Below, one piece after another: positions 56,382 to 64,000 of a DNA stretch of 64,000 nucleotides (position 1 is its first letter; each line of letters starts with the position of its first letter). The translations under genes were made by a program, and so were the position numbers. The notes below the pieces were generated by a model, which was not told the DNA's origin, searched no databases, and saw only the letters and a program-made list of their open reading frames with translations. The stretch comes from Georgenia satyanarayanai. Lineage in GTDB: Bacteria > Actinomycetota > Actinomycetes > Actinomycetales > Actinomycetaceae. The stretch covers positions 1 through 64,000 of the forward strand of contig NZ_UETB01000013.1 of NCBI RefSeq assembly GCF_900116375.1. The letters are read 5' to 3'.

Positions 56382-57155
56382 GTGCCGAAGGTAGCGATGG
56401 TGACCGGGGGGAACCGCGGCATCGGGCTGGGCATCACCACCCGACTGCTCGACGAGGGGTACGCCGTCGCGATCCTCGCGACCCGCGAGGAGCCGGCCGA
56501 CCTCATGGCCGAGCTCCGCGAGCGCGGCGAGGCGATCTACGTTCGCGGGTCCGTCTCGGACCTCGCGGATCACGAGCGCTACGTCGCGGCCACCCTCGAG
56601 CAGTGGGGACGGATCGACGTCCTCGTCAACAACGCCGGCGTGGCCCCCACGGTCCGCGACGACATCCTCGTCGCCACCCCGGAGAGCTACGACCGCGTCA
56701 TGGACATCAACCTGCGCGGTCCCTACTTCCTCACCCAGCTCGTCGCGCGGACGATGGTCGAGCGGCGGGGCGAGATGACCGCGCTGCCCGACGAGCCCGT
56801 CGGCACGATCGTCAACGTCTCCTCGACCTCCGCCGTCACCGTCTCGACCAACCGCGGCGAGTACTGCCTGTCCAAGGCCGGCATGGCGATGTCCACCCAG
56901 CTGTGGGCCGCACGCCTCGCGCCGGAGGGGATCGTCGTCTACGAGATCCGCCCCGGCATCATCGCGACGGACATGACGGCGGGCGTCACGGAGAAGTACG
57001 ACGCCTTCTTCGCCTCCGGTGGCGCGCCGATCCCGCGCTGGGGCCGACCGTCCGACGTCGGCGGGGCGGTTGCCCAGCTCGTCGCCGGCCGGATGCCCTA
57101 CTCCACCGGCGACGTCATCAACGTCGACGGCGGCATGCACATCCCCACCCTGTGA
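56382..57155 (+). CDS. Short-chain dehydrogenase/reductase of LacI-controlled locus
   Basis: 257 residues from GTG 56382 with GGAGAGGA upstream. Motifs: VTGGNRGIGLG (cofactor), VLVNNAGVAP, INLRGPYF, catalytic Ser in VNVSSTSA, YCLSK (YxxxK) and C-terminal PIPRWGRPSDVGGAVAQL ... VINVDGGMHIP. Groups with 3-oxoacyl-ACP-reductase-like and sugar or polyol dehydrogenases. First gene of a two-gene operon with the flavoprotein, 14 bp apart. Probably oxidises a hydroxyl of the imported carbon source; substrate unknown. Confidence 0.88.
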   Translation: MPKVAMVTGGNRGIGLGITTRLLDEGYAVAILATREEPADLMAELRERGEAIYVRGSVSDLADHERYVAATLEQWGRIDVLVNNAGVAPTVRDDILVATPESYDRVMDINLRGPYFLTQLVARTMVERRGEMTALPDEPVGTIVNVSSTSAVTVSTNRGEYCLSKAGMAMSTQLWAARLAPEGIVVYEIRPGIIATDMTAGVTEKYDAFFASGGAPIPRWGRPSDVGGAVAQLVAGRMPYSTGDVINVDGGMHIPTL

Positions 57156-57169
57156 CGAGGAGCGTCCCC

Positions 57170-59236
57170 GTGACCACCCACGAGCCCCAGACCCTGCACA
57201 TCGCCGGACGCGAGGTGCCCGTCGTCACCGCGAACACCGTCGTCGTCGGCACCGGATCGGCCGGGTACTGCGCCGCCGAGCGGCTCGTCCAGCTCGGCCA
57301 GGACGACGTCGTCATGGTCACCGACAAGATCGGTGCCGGCGCGAGCCGCAACGCCGGCTCGGACAAGCAGACGTACTACAAGCTCACGCTCTCGGGCGAC
57401 AACGGCGACTCGGTGCGCGAGATGGCCCAGACCCTCTTCGCCGGCGGCGCGATGGACGGCGACAACGCCCTGGCCGAGGCCGCGTTGTCCGCGCGCGCCT
57501 TCCTCCACCTCGCCGACCTCGGCGTCCCCTTCCCGCAGAACCGCTACGGGGAGTTCATCGGGTACAAGACCGACCACGACCCGCGCCAGCGCGCCACCTC
57601 CGTGGGGCCCTACACCTCGCGGACGATGGTCGAGCAGCTGGAGAAGCAGGTCAACGCGAACGGCACCCGGATCTTCCCCGAGTGCCGCGTCGTCGACGTC
57701 CTCACCCGCGACGGCGCCGTCGCCGGGCTGCTCCTCCTGCGCACCGACGTCCCCCACGACGGCGAGCGCAGCCCGTACCTGCTCGTGCGGTGCACCAACG
57801 TCGTCTACGCGACCGGCGGGCCCGCCGGCCTCTATGCGACGCGGGTCTTCCCCAACGGGCAGTGGGGCGCCTCGGGCGCCGCCTACCGCGCGGGGATCGG
57901 CGGGAAGAACGTCACCGAGTGGCAGTTCGGGCTCGCGTCGACCAAGCCGCGGTGGAACGTGTCGGGCACCTACATGCAGGTGGTGCCGCGATTCGTGTCG
58001 ACCGACCAGGACGGCGGGGACGAGCGGGAGTTCCTCACCGAGGCGATCCCCGACTACGGCCGGCTCATGTCGCTCGTGTTCCTCAAGGGCTACCAGTGGC
58101 CCTTCGACGTGCGCAAGGCGCGCGACGGCTCCTCGCTCGTCGACCTGCTCGTCTACCGCGAGACGGTGCTCCGCGGCCGGCGGGTGTTCCTCGACTTCCG
58201 CCGCAACCCGGTGCGGGAGGACTTCTACCCCTCCGCGCTGGACCCGGAGGCCTACGAGTACCTCGAGAAGGCCGGCGTCCTGTTCGGCACGCCGATCGAG
58301 CGGCTCAAGCACATGAACCTGCCCGCGTACGAGTTCTACCTCAACAAGAACCCGTACGTGGACCTCGAGCAGGAGATGCTCGAGGTGGACGTGTGCGCCC
58401 AGCACAACAACGGCGGACTGCTCGTGGACGCGTGGTGGCAGTCGGACCTGCCCGGCTTCTTCCCGGTGGGCGAGGCCGGCGGGGCGCACGGGGTGTACCG
58501 GCCCGGCGGCGCGGCGCTCAACAGCGGGCAGGTCGGAGCGACGCGCGCGGCGCAGTTCATCGCGGCGCGGCGGTCGGGTGCGCCGCTCGGGGAGGCGGAG
58601 TTCGCCGCCGCGGCCGAGGGGCCGCTGCGCGACGCCGTCGAGCTCGTGCACCGCGCGACGGATCGGGCCGCCGCGGGCGCGGAGGACAACACCGGCGACC
58701 TGCTCCGCGAGGTCGGGGAGCTGATGAGCGCCAAGGCCGGCCCGGTCCGCTCGCGCCAGTCCATCGCCGAGGCCCTGGAGCAGGTGGAGGAGTGGCTCGG
58801 CACCTACCGCGAGCTCGTGGTGGCCGACGCCGGGTCGCGCCGGGCCGTCAACCGCGCCTTCCTCGTGCGCGACATCCTCACGACGGCGCAGGTGTACCTC
58901 ACGGCCATGGCCGACTACGTCGACCACGGCGGCCGCTCGCGCGGCTCGGTGCTCTACACCGACCCGGCCGGGTCGCTGCCGCTCGTGGGCTACGGGCCGG
59001 ACGCCTCGCAGGAGCTGGAGCTGCCCGAGCTGTTCCGCTTCACCCTCGACGGCGGCGCGCTCGACGACGAGGTCCAGGAGGTGTCGTGGACGCCGCACCG
59101 CGCCGCGGACCCGGCGTCGCCGAGCGAGGCGGGTGACGTCGCCGTCACCTGGCGCCCGCGCCGGTCGATCCCCGAGGCCGACGACTTCTTCGAGAACGTC
59201 TGGCGCGAGTACCGCGAGCACCAGAACATCCACTGA
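57170..59236 (+). CDS. FAD-dependent oxidoreductase, fumarate reductase/succinate dehydrogenase flavoprotein-like
   Basis: 688 residues from GTG 57170, with GAGGAG seven bases upstream. FAD-binding GxGxxG motif in TVVVGTGSAGYCAAERL (about 25-40), covalent-FAD-region-like SRNAGSDKQTYYK, a second nucleotide segment NVVYATGGPAGLYATRVFPNG, and FFPVGEAGGAHGVYRPGGAALNSGQVG near 435. A C-terminal helical domain as in SdhA/L-aspartate oxidase (QSIAEALEQVEEWL). No partner iron-sulfur or membrane subunit is encoded nearby, so it is likely a soluble flavin oxidase or dehydrogenase in the same pathway as the SDR. Ends before a T-tailed hairpin at 59278. Confidence 0.85.
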   Translation: MTTHEPQTLHIAGREVPVVTANTVVVGTGSAGYCAAERLVQLGQDDVVMVTDKIGAGASRNAGSDKQTYYKLTLSGDNGDSVREMAQTLFAGGAMDGDNALAEAALSARAFLHLADLGVPFPQNRYGEFIGYKTDHDPRQRATSVGPYTSRTMVEQLEKQVNANGTRIFPECRVVDVLTRDGAVAGLLLLRTDVPHDGERSPYLLVRCTNVVYATGGPAGLYATRVFPNGQWGASGAAYRAGIGGKNVTEWQFGLASTKPRWNVSGTYMQVVPRFVSTDQDGGDEREFLTEAIPDYGRLMSLVFLKGYQWPFDVRKARDGSSLVDLLVYRETVLRGRRVFLDFRRNPVREDFYPSALDPEAYEYLEKAGVLFGTPIERLKHMNLPAYEFYLNKNPYVDLEQEMLEVDVCAQHNNGGLLVDAWWQSDLPGFFPVGEAGGAHGVYRPGGAALNSGQVGATRAAQFIAARRSGAPLGEAEFAAAAEGPLRDAVELVHRATDRAAAGAEDNTGDLLREVGELMSAKAGPVRSRQSIAEALEQVEEWLGTYRELVVADAGSRRAVNRAFLVRDILTTAQVYLTAMADYVDHGGRSRGSVLYTDPAGSLPLVGYGPDASQELELPELFRFTLDGGALDDEVQEVSWTPHRAADPASPSEAGDVAVTWRPRRSIPEADDFFENVWREYREHQNIH

Positions 59237-59277
59237 GCCTCGCCCGCCTCGCAGGCGCAGGCGCGCCCCTCTCGACA

Positions 59278-59320
59278 TCGTGTGGGTTTCGCGTTCTCTG
59301 AGAGCGCGGAACCCACACGG
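59278..59320 (+). terminator. T-tailed hairpin with CGTGTGGGTTTCG arms
   Basis: 16-bp arms with two mismatches (CGTGTGGGTTTCGCG on the left) followed by TCTTTTT, a textbook intrinsic terminator for the flavoprotein operon. The same arm sequence forms the hairpin at 60408. Confidence 0.85.
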
Positions 59321-59433
59321 TCTTTTTCCGGGCCAGGGAGGGACCGCTCCACAGGTCCGTCCGGCGTACCTCACGTCCACGGCGTCACCGGCGTCCGCAC
59401 CGCGGCGGCCGTCCCCTGCTGGACGCTGCCGCC

Positions 59434-60393
59434 ATGACGCCCGACCGTCGGCGGATCAACCGCATGGCAGGACAGAACTGGTTCGTCCTCACACGCTCCC
59501 AGCTCGAGGAGAGCGGCGTCTCCGACACGTGGATCCGCTCTCAGGTCGATCACCGCATCTGGCGCCGGGCCTACCCTGGCGTCTACATCACCCACGCCGG
59601 TCACCCGACGTGGGACACCCGGGTCGTCGCCGCCCTGGCGTACGCGGGCAAGGGAGCAGCGCTCTCTCACGCCACGGCCGGGGACTGGTGGTTCAAGAAC
59701 GATGCCACCCGTGCCCAGCGAGTGTCGAACACGGTGGAGATCAGCGTGCCCGCCCGCAGAACGGTGATCGCCCAGCGCGGGCTGCGGATCCACCGCCGCC
59801 GTTCGGTCCCCGCCGTCTGGGAGGGCCGGATCGCGGTGACGACCGCAGCAGAGACCGCCGTCGACCTCGCCTGCCGCGCGAAGAAGGAGGACGACGTCGT
59901 CGGCGTGCTCACGCGCGCCCTCCGTGTCGCTGAGCCGGCCGACATCAGAGCTGCCGTCGCCGGGCGGTCACGAGTCCGCCGTCGGGAGCTGCTCCTCGAC
60001 ATCCTCACCGACGCCACGGCGGGCATGGAGTCACCCCTCGAACGGCACTACCACCGTGACGTCGAGGTCGACCACGGGCTTCCGGTGTCGGAGCTCCAGG
60101 TGCGCGAGCAGCTCGCGGGGTCCCGGATCCGCGCGGACTGCCGCTACCGCAGGTGGCAGGTGCGAATCGAGCTCGACGGCAAGCTGGCACACCCGGGCGG
60201 GCGCACCGACAAGGACACGTGGCGCGACAACGCAGCACTGCTCGCCTCCAGGGAGGTGACGCTGCGGTACCGCTGGACGCACGTCGTGGGGACCCCGTGC
60301 CGCACGGCCCAGCAGGTCGTCGACGCACTCCGCCTCGGCGGTTGGAAAGGCCAGCCACGCAGGTGCGGACGGCCCGGATGCCAGGTGCACTGA
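59434..60393 (+). CDS. AbiEi-like N-terminal / DUF559 endonuclease-like protein
   Basis: 319 residues. The N-terminal 90 residues have the winged-helix pattern of AbiEi antitoxin-like proteins (FVLTRSQLEESGVSDTWIRSQVDHRIWRRAYPGVYIT). The C-terminal 100 resemble a Vsr/DUF559 PD-(D/E)XK domain (RADCRYRRWQVRIELDGKLAH, YRWTHVV). This combination is widespread and multi-copy in actinomycetes; its role is unknown, and no toxin partner lies beside it. ATG 59434 is six bases after GACGCT. It stands alone between two hairpins that share the same stem sequence (59278 and 60408), which is unusual. Confidence 0.78.
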   Translation: MTPDRRRINRMAGQNWFVLTRSQLEESGVSDTWIRSQVDHRIWRRAYPGVYITHAGHPTWDTRVVAALAYAGKGAALSHATAGDWWFKNDATRAQRVSNTVEISVPARRTVIAQRGLRIHRRRSVPAVWEGRIAVTTAAETAVDLACRAKKEDDVVGVLTRALRVAEPADIRAAVAGRSRVRRRELLLDILTDATAGMESPLERHYHRDVEVDHGLPVSELQVREQLAGSRIRADCRYRRWQVRIELDGKLAHPGGRTDKDTWRDNAALLASREVTLRYRWTHVVGTPCRTAQQVVDALRLGGWKGQPRRCGRPGCQVH

Positions 60394-60407
60394 CGCCACT
60401 CTGCAGA

Positions 60408-60450
60408 CCGTGTGGGTTTCGGACTCCCTGGGAACCCGAAACCCACACGA
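60408..60450. terminator. Hairpin with CGTGTGGGTTTCG arms between convergent genes
   Basis: CCGTGTGGGTTTCGG pairs with CCGAAACCCACACG across about 14 bases. It lies between the DUF559-like gene and the convergent TIM-barrel gene, so probably bidirectional. Confidence 0.8.
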
Positions 60451-60480
60451 TCGTGAGGAGGGTGTGACGACGGCGCGCCC

Positions 60481-61356
60481 CTACAGGTACGGGTGGACGA
60501 GGCGCTGGTAGCGGTCGGCCATGGTGGTGACGACCTCGTCGCCGGGGGTGTCCCAGACGGCCTGGTTGAAGATCTCCACCTCGACGTCGCCGGTGTAGCC
60601 GGCCTCGGCCACCCACCGGGTGATCGTGGGGAAGTCGACGTAGCCGTCGCCCATGTACCCGCGGGAGAGCAGGGAGTCGTCGGCCAGGGGCAGCACCCAG
60701 TCGCACACCTGGTAGCCCGCCAGCCGCCCCTCGGCGCCGGCCCGGGCGATCTGCGACTCCAGCTTCGGGTCCCACCACACGTGGTAGGTGTCCACGACCA
60801 CCCCGACCGTCTCCGCGGGGAAGTCCGCGGCGAGGTCGAGGGACTGCTCGAGCGTCGAGAGCACGCCACGGTCGGCGGCGAAGATCGGGTTCATCGGCTC
60901 GAGGACGAGCCGCACGTCGTGCTCGGCCGCGACGGGCACGAGCTCCCCGATGCGGTCGGCCACCCGCTGACGCGTGGCCACGAGGTCGCGGTCGCCGTCG
61001 GGCCGCGCGGCGCGCCCTGGCTCGGGGCACGCGGGAAGCCCGCCGACCACCATGACGAGCTCCCGGGTCCCCAGGGTCGCCGCCTCGACGATGGCGGCGC
61101 GGTTGTCCTCCAGTGCCGCCCGCTGCCCGTCGGCGTCGACGGCCGTGAGGAAGCCGCCCCGGCACAGCGAGGAGACCCGCAGACCGGCCTCGCGCACCAC
61201 CGCGGCGGCTCGCTCGAGGCCCGCCTCCGCGACCCTGTCACGCCACAGCCCCACCGCGCCGAGCCCGGCCCGCGCCGCGACGTCCACGGCCTCCTCGAGG
61301 GTCAGGGCCTTGGTCGTCGCGGTGTTGAGGGAGAGCCGGGACAGGTCCGCGCTCAC
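60481..61356 (-). CDS. Sugar phosphate isomerase/epimerase-like TIM-barrel protein
   Basis: 291 residues of the AP_endonuc_2/xylose-isomerase-like barrel: LEPMNPIFAADRGVLSTLEQ, VVDTYHVWWDP, YQVCDWVLPLADDSLLSRGYMGDGYVDFPTI and a metal Glu in VEVEIFNQAVWDT. GTG 61356 overlaps the Gfo/Idh/MocA stop as GTGA, so the two are translationally coupled. Such pairs (oxidoreductase plus TIM barrel) typically process keto-sugars, inositols or glycosides. Second gene of a LacI-type controlled operon. Confidence 0.87.
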   Translation of the reverse strand: MSADLSRLSLNTATTKALTLEEAVDVAARAGLGAVGLWRDRVAEAGLERAAAVVREAGLRVSSLCRGGFLTAVDADGQRAALEDNRAAIVEAATLGTRELVMVVGGLPACPEPGRAARPDGDRDLVATRQRVADRIGELVPVAAEHDVRLVLEPMNPIFAADRGVLSTLEQSLDLAADFPAETVGVVVDTYHVWWDPKLESQIARAGAEGRLAGYQVCDWVLPLADDSLLSRGYMGDGYVDFPTITRWVAEAGYTGDVEVEIFNQAVWDTPGDEVVTTMADRYQRLVHPYL

Positions 61357-62516
61357 AGGGTGAGCTCCGGGATCTCCAGGCGCCGCCCCTCGGCGGAGGA
61401 CTGGAGGCCGAGCTCGGCGAGCTGCACCCCGCGCGCGGCGGAGAGCAGGCCGTAGCGGTGGGGGCGGCCGGCGACGACGTCGCGGAGGAACTCCTCCCAC
61501 TGCAGCTTGAAGCCGTTGTCGAGGTCGGCGTTGTTCGGCACCTCGAGCCACTGGTCGCGGAAGGGCTCGGTGACGGGCAGGTCGGGGTTCCACACCGGCT
61601 TGGGCGTGTGCGCGCGCTCCTGGGCCACGCAGTTGCGCAGGCCGGCGACGGCGGAGCCGCGGGTGCCGTCGACCTGGAACTCGACGAGCTCGTCGCGGAA
61701 GACGCGCACCGCCCAGGAGGAGTTGATCTGGGCGACGACGGGGTCGCCGTCCGGGGTGGTGACCTCGAAGATCCCGTACGCGGCGTCGTCGGCGGTGGCG
61801 GTGTACTCCTTGCCCTGCTCGTCCCAGCGGGTGGGGATGTGGGTGACGGCCTTGGCGGTCACGGCGTCGACCTTGCCGAGGATGCCCTCGAGGACGTAGT
61901 TCCAGTGGCAGAACATGTCCACGACCATGCCGCCGCCGTCCTCCTTGCGGTAGTTCCAGCTCGGACGCTGGGCGGGCTGGACGTCGCCCTCGAAGACCCA
62001 GTAGCCGAACTCACCGCGCAGGGACAGGATGCGGCCGAAGAAGCCCTGGTCGACGAGACGGCGGAGCTTGACCAGGCCCGGCAGGTAGAGCTTGTCGTGG
62101 ACGACGCCGGCGGTCACGCCGGTCTCCTGGCCCAGGCGGGCGAGCTCGACGGCCTCCTCGAGGGACTCGGCCGTGGGCTTCTCGGTGTAGACGTGCTTGC
62201 CGGCCTTCATCGCAGCGGTGAGCGTGGCCTTGCGCAGCGAGGTGAGCTGGGCGTCGAAGTAGATGTCGACGCTCGGGTCGTTCATCACCGAGTCGACGTC
62301 GGTGGTCCAGTGCTCGACGCCGTGACGCTCGGCGATCTCGCGGACCGCTCCCTCGCGGCGCCCGACGAGGATCGGTTCCACCTGCACCCGGGTGCCGTCC
62401 TCGAGGAGGAAGCCGCCGGCGTCGCGAATCGGGAGGACCGAGCGGACGAGGTGCTGGCGGTACCCCATCCGGCCGGTGATGCCGTTCATCGCGATCCGCA
62501 GCGTACGCGTGGTCAT
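61353..62516 (-). CDS. Gfo/Idh/MocA family oxidoreductase
   Basis: 387 residues from ATG 62516, with GGAG five bases upstream; longer starts lack a ribosome site. Rossmann part with MNGITGRMGYRQHL, which departs from the usual GxGxxG (GITGRMG), and GKHVYTEKPTAESL carrying the EKP lysine. The C-terminal domain has GGGMVVDMFCHWNYVLEG with a candidate catalytic His. Likely NAD(P)-dependent oxidation of a sugar or polyol, coupled to the TIM-barrel protein. Its promoter has a consensus TTGACA, a LacI-type operator at the start site and a CRP-type site upstream. Confidence 0.87.
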   Translation of the reverse strand: MTTRTLRIAMNGITGRMGYRQHLVRSVLPIRDAGGFLLEDGTRVQVEPILVGRREGAVREIAERHGVEHWTTDVDSVMNDPSVDIYFDAQLTSLRKATLTAAMKAGKHVYTEKPTAESLEEAVELARLGQETGVTAGVVHDKLYLPGLVKLRRLVDQGFFGRILSLRGEFGYWVFEGDVQPAQRPSWNYRKEDGGGMVVDMFCHWNYVLEGILGKVDAVTAKAVTHIPTRWDEQGKEYTATADDAAYGIFEVTTPDGDPVVAQINSSWAVRVFRDELVEFQVDGTRGSAVAGLRNCVAQERAHTPKPVWNPDLPVTEPFRDQWLEVPNNADLDNGFKLQWEEFLRDVVAGRPHRYGLLSAARGVQLAELGLQSSAEGRRLEIPELTL

Positions 62517-62559
62517 GTGCTCTCCAATGAGACGTGCCGGTATGGCGGACAACTGGGGG

Positions 62560-62571
62560 GAATGCGCTTTC
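62560..62571. promoter_or_regulatory. LacI-type operator at Gfo/Idh/MocA promoter
   Basis: GAATGCGCTTTC (one base off the perfect palindrome; with flanks GG...CC), over the predicted transcription start near 62566. Confidence 0.72.
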
Positions 62572-62572
62572 C

Positions 62573-62602
62573 AACTTACTCAGCGGCACTCTCCGCTGTC
62601 AA
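62573..62602 (-). promoter_or_regulatory. Promoter of Gfo/Idh/MocA-TIM-barrel operon (TTGACA-N18-TAAGTT)
   Basis: Consensus -35 at 62602-62597 and TAAGTT at 62578-62573; leader of about 50 nt with a ribosome site. Confidence 0.7.
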
Positions 62603-62605
62603 GGC

Positions 62606-62621
62606 CGTGAACCTGGTCACA
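62606..62621. promoter_or_regulatory. CRP/GlxR-type site upstream of Gfo/Idh/MocA promoter
   Basis: CGTGA-ACCTGG-TCACA matches TGTGA-N6-TCACA at nine of ten fixed bases, centred about 47 bases upstream of the predicted start, just before the -35 box. Confidence 0.6.
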
Positions 62622-62670
62622 TGTCGACGATTTCGGGAACAATGTTGAAGGTTCATCTATTGACGGTCGC

Positions 62671-63216
62671 ATGAGCACTCAGAAGATCGGCGTCATCGTC
62701 AGCTCCACCCGCCCCACCCGCGTCGGCGACAAGGTCGCGCAGTGGGTCGCCTCCATCGCCCCCGAGGGCACCGAGGTCGAGGTCGTCGACCTGGCCGAGG
62801 TCGACCTGCCCTTCCTCGTCGAGCCCGAGCTGCCCGCCACCGGCAACTACACCCTCGCCAGCACCGTGGCCTGGTCCGAGCGCATCCGCTCCTACGACGG
62901 CCTCGTCATCACTGTCCCGGAGTACAACGCCGGCTACCCCGCGGTCCTCAAGAACGCGATCGACTCCCTCCACGCGGAGTGGAACGGCCTGCCGATCGGC
63001 GTCGTCGGCTACGGCTGGGGAGCCGCCGCCGGTGCCGCCCGCCAGCTCGGCGAGGTCCTCGACCGCGTCAAGGCCGTGCACCTGCCCGGCCCGGGCCTCA
63101 GCTTCGGGCAGGACCTCACGCCCGAGGGCGAGATCCTCGAGGCGGCCCCCGCCGAGGACGTGCAGGGCCTCTACAACCAGGTCCTCACCGCGGTCCGCGA
63201 GAAGGTGACCGTCTGA
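62671..63216 (+). CDS. NADPH-dependent FMN reductase
   Basis: 181 residues, flavodoxin-like fold: VIVSSTRPTRVGDKVAQW (phosphate loop), VITVPEYNAGYPAVLKNAIDSL (the PEYN signature of FMN_red) and GVVGYGWGAAAGAARQL. Reduces FMN, quinones or azo compounds with NAD(P)H. ATG 62671 lacks a ribosome site; TATTGA seven bases upstream suggests a leaderless start. Divergent from the Gfo/Idh/MocA operon and convergent with the LacI-family gene. It may support the flavin chemistry of the locus, or be unrelated. Confidence 0.9.
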   Translation: MSTQKIGVIVSSTRPTRVGDKVAQWVASIAPEGTEVEVVDLAEVDLPFLVEPELPATGNYTLASTVAWSERIRSYDGLVITVPEYNAGYPAVLKNAIDSLHAEWNGLPIGVVGYGWGAAAGAARQLGEVLDRVKAVHLPGPGLSFGQDLTPEGEILEAAPAEDVQGLYNQVLTAVREKVTV

Positions 63217-63238
63217 GCGGCGTCTGACCCCCTCACGT

Positions 63239-63269
63239 GAGGCGGTGGCCCGACGCGGGCCACCGCCTC
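63239..63269. terminator. Bidirectional terminator between FMN reductase and LacI-family genes
   Basis: Perfect 13-bp stem (GAGGCGGTGGCCC and complement) with loop GACGC, midway between convergent stops. Confidence 0.82.
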
Positions 63270-63273
63270 CGTG

Positions 63274-64000
63274 CTACCGGGCGGGGGTGGACTCGCGCAG
63301 GACGACCTCGCCGGTGACCGTGACGAGGTCAGGTGCCTCGCCATCCCCCAGCGCGAGGGCGGTGGCCTGACGGCCGATCTCGACCATGTCGATCCGCACG
63401 GTGGTGAGGGTGGGCGTGACGTCCCGGAGCGCGAAGATGTCGTCGAAGCCGGCAAAGGCCATGTCACGGGGCAGGACCAGGCCCGCCTCGCGGGCCGCCG
63501 TCATGGCGCCCAGGGCCATGACGTCGTTGACGGCGAAGACGACCTCGACGTCGAGCTCGCGGCGCATGAGCTCGACCATCGCCTCGTGCCCGCCGTCACG
63601 GACGAAGGGCGAGGGGATGATCGCCTCCGCAGCCACGGGGGCACCGAGCTCGGCCAGCGCCGCGCAGAAGCCCCCGCGCCGCTCGGCGGCCGTGAGGTGC
63701 CGTTCGGGTCCGCCGAGGACGGCGAAGCGCCGGTAACCCTGCCCGTGCAGCGCGCGGGCCAGGGCCGCGGACGCCCCGCGGTTGTCCACGTGCACCGCCT
63801 TGACGCCGAGGATCGGCTGGCCGACCATCGCCGCCGCTCCCCCGCGCTCCTGGTAGGCGGCCAGGGCCTCGCGCAGCCGCTGGTTCGCCTCGTCGTCGTC
63901 CTGCCGGCCGCCGACGACGATGATCGAGCGCGCCCTCAGGTTCTGCAGGGTCTGGATGAAGCCCACCTCGCGCTCGGCGTCGTGCTGGGTGTTGGCCAGG
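63274..64000 (-). CDS. LacI-family transcriptional regulator (5' end outside window)
   Basis: Last 242 residues; the frame runs off the right edge, so the DNA-binding helix-turn-helix is not visible. The ligand domain is a Peripla_BP_3 fold: LANTQHDAEREVGFIQTLQNLRARSIIVVGG, HVDNRGASAALARALHGQGYRRFAVLGG, VVFAVNDVMALGAMTAAREAGLVLPRDMAFAGFDDI and VTPTLTTVRIDMVEIGRQATAL, unmistakable for LacI/GalR regulators. It is the natural candidate to bind the three GAAAGCGCTTTC-type operators at 55994, 56299 and 62560 and to release them on binding a sugar-like inducer. Confidence 0.92.
   Translation of the reverse strand, partial: LANTQHDAEREVGFIQTLQNLRARSIIVVGGRQDDDEANQRLREALAAYQERGGAAAMVGQPILGVKAVHVDNRGASAALARALHGQGYRRFAVLGGPERHLTAAERRGGFCAALAELGAPVAAEAIIPSPFVRDGGHEAMVELMRRELDVEVVFAVNDVMALGAMTAAREAGLVLPRDMAFAGFDDIFALRDVTPTLTTVRIDMVEIGRQATALALGDGEAPDLVTVTGEVVLRESTPAR

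Noticed and set aside
59434-60393. AbiE-type toxin-antitoxin pair
   Set aside because: Only the AbiEi-like N-terminal pattern is present; no nucleotidyltransferase toxin (AbiEii) gene is adjacent, so no defence claim is made.

Overview
The window is very GC-rich, coding-dense DNA from an actinomycete (Actinomycetota), most likely in or near the order Micrococcales. The support is the codon bias, frequent GTG and TTG starts, TANNNT -10 boxes with probable leaderless genes, an LPXTG surface protein, a ThrE-type exporter, and serS and pheA close together. I cannot name a genus. I see no transposase, integrase, prophage gene, rRNA or CRISPR array. Three tRNA genes are present: Arg-ACG, Ser-GCU and Ser-UGA.

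Left region (1-14.5 kb): one leftward operon starts at a strong promoter beside 14471. In order it encodes a Gfo/Idh/MocA oxidoreductase, a CUT2-type sugar ABC transporter (ATPase, two permeases, binding lipoprotein), a sugar-isomerase-like TIM barrel, and a secreted multidomain protein of more than 2,450 residues. That protein combines ThuA, sugar-dehydrogenase propeller, carbohydrate-binding, SOD-like and DUF1080 (3-keto-glycoside hydrolase) domains. I infer capture and oxidation/cleavage of a glycoside outside the cell, then uptake and further redox and isomerisation inside. At 14.7-21 kb a secreted esterase and a secreted metallophosphoesterase carry the same C-terminal VGDWDGDG repeat module as the giant protein.

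Middle (21-45 kb): a MarR/SDR divergent pair; a molybdopterin oxidoreductase operon whose enzyme lacks Fe-S cysteines; a ThrE-type exporter; a PepSY lipoprotein; a quinone oxidoreductase; and a sugar ABC operon with no ATPase. A housekeeping block follows: HAD phosphatase, serS, PlsC-like acyltransferase, diacylglycerol kinase-like protein, pheA, a large membrane protein, GT2, a DUF5926-type protein, rhodanese and pgm. Many genes here have a TACGGT/TAGGCT-type -10 box 6-7 nt before the start codon.

Right region (45-64 kb): an LPXTG-anchored lamin-tail metallophosphoesterase, an App1-type phosphatase, then a catabolic locus. It contains a Liv-type ABC transporter, an SDR, a fumarate-reductase-like flavoprotein, a TIM-barrel isomerase, a second Gfo/Idh/MocA enzyme, an FMN reductase, and a LacI-family regulator cut by the window edge. 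Three promoters here carry the same LacI-type palindrome, and two also carry a CRP/GlxR-type site, so the locus looks like a repressor- and catabolite-controlled carbon-source regulon. Intergenic regions hold dispersed palindromic repeats that probably act as bidirectional terminators.
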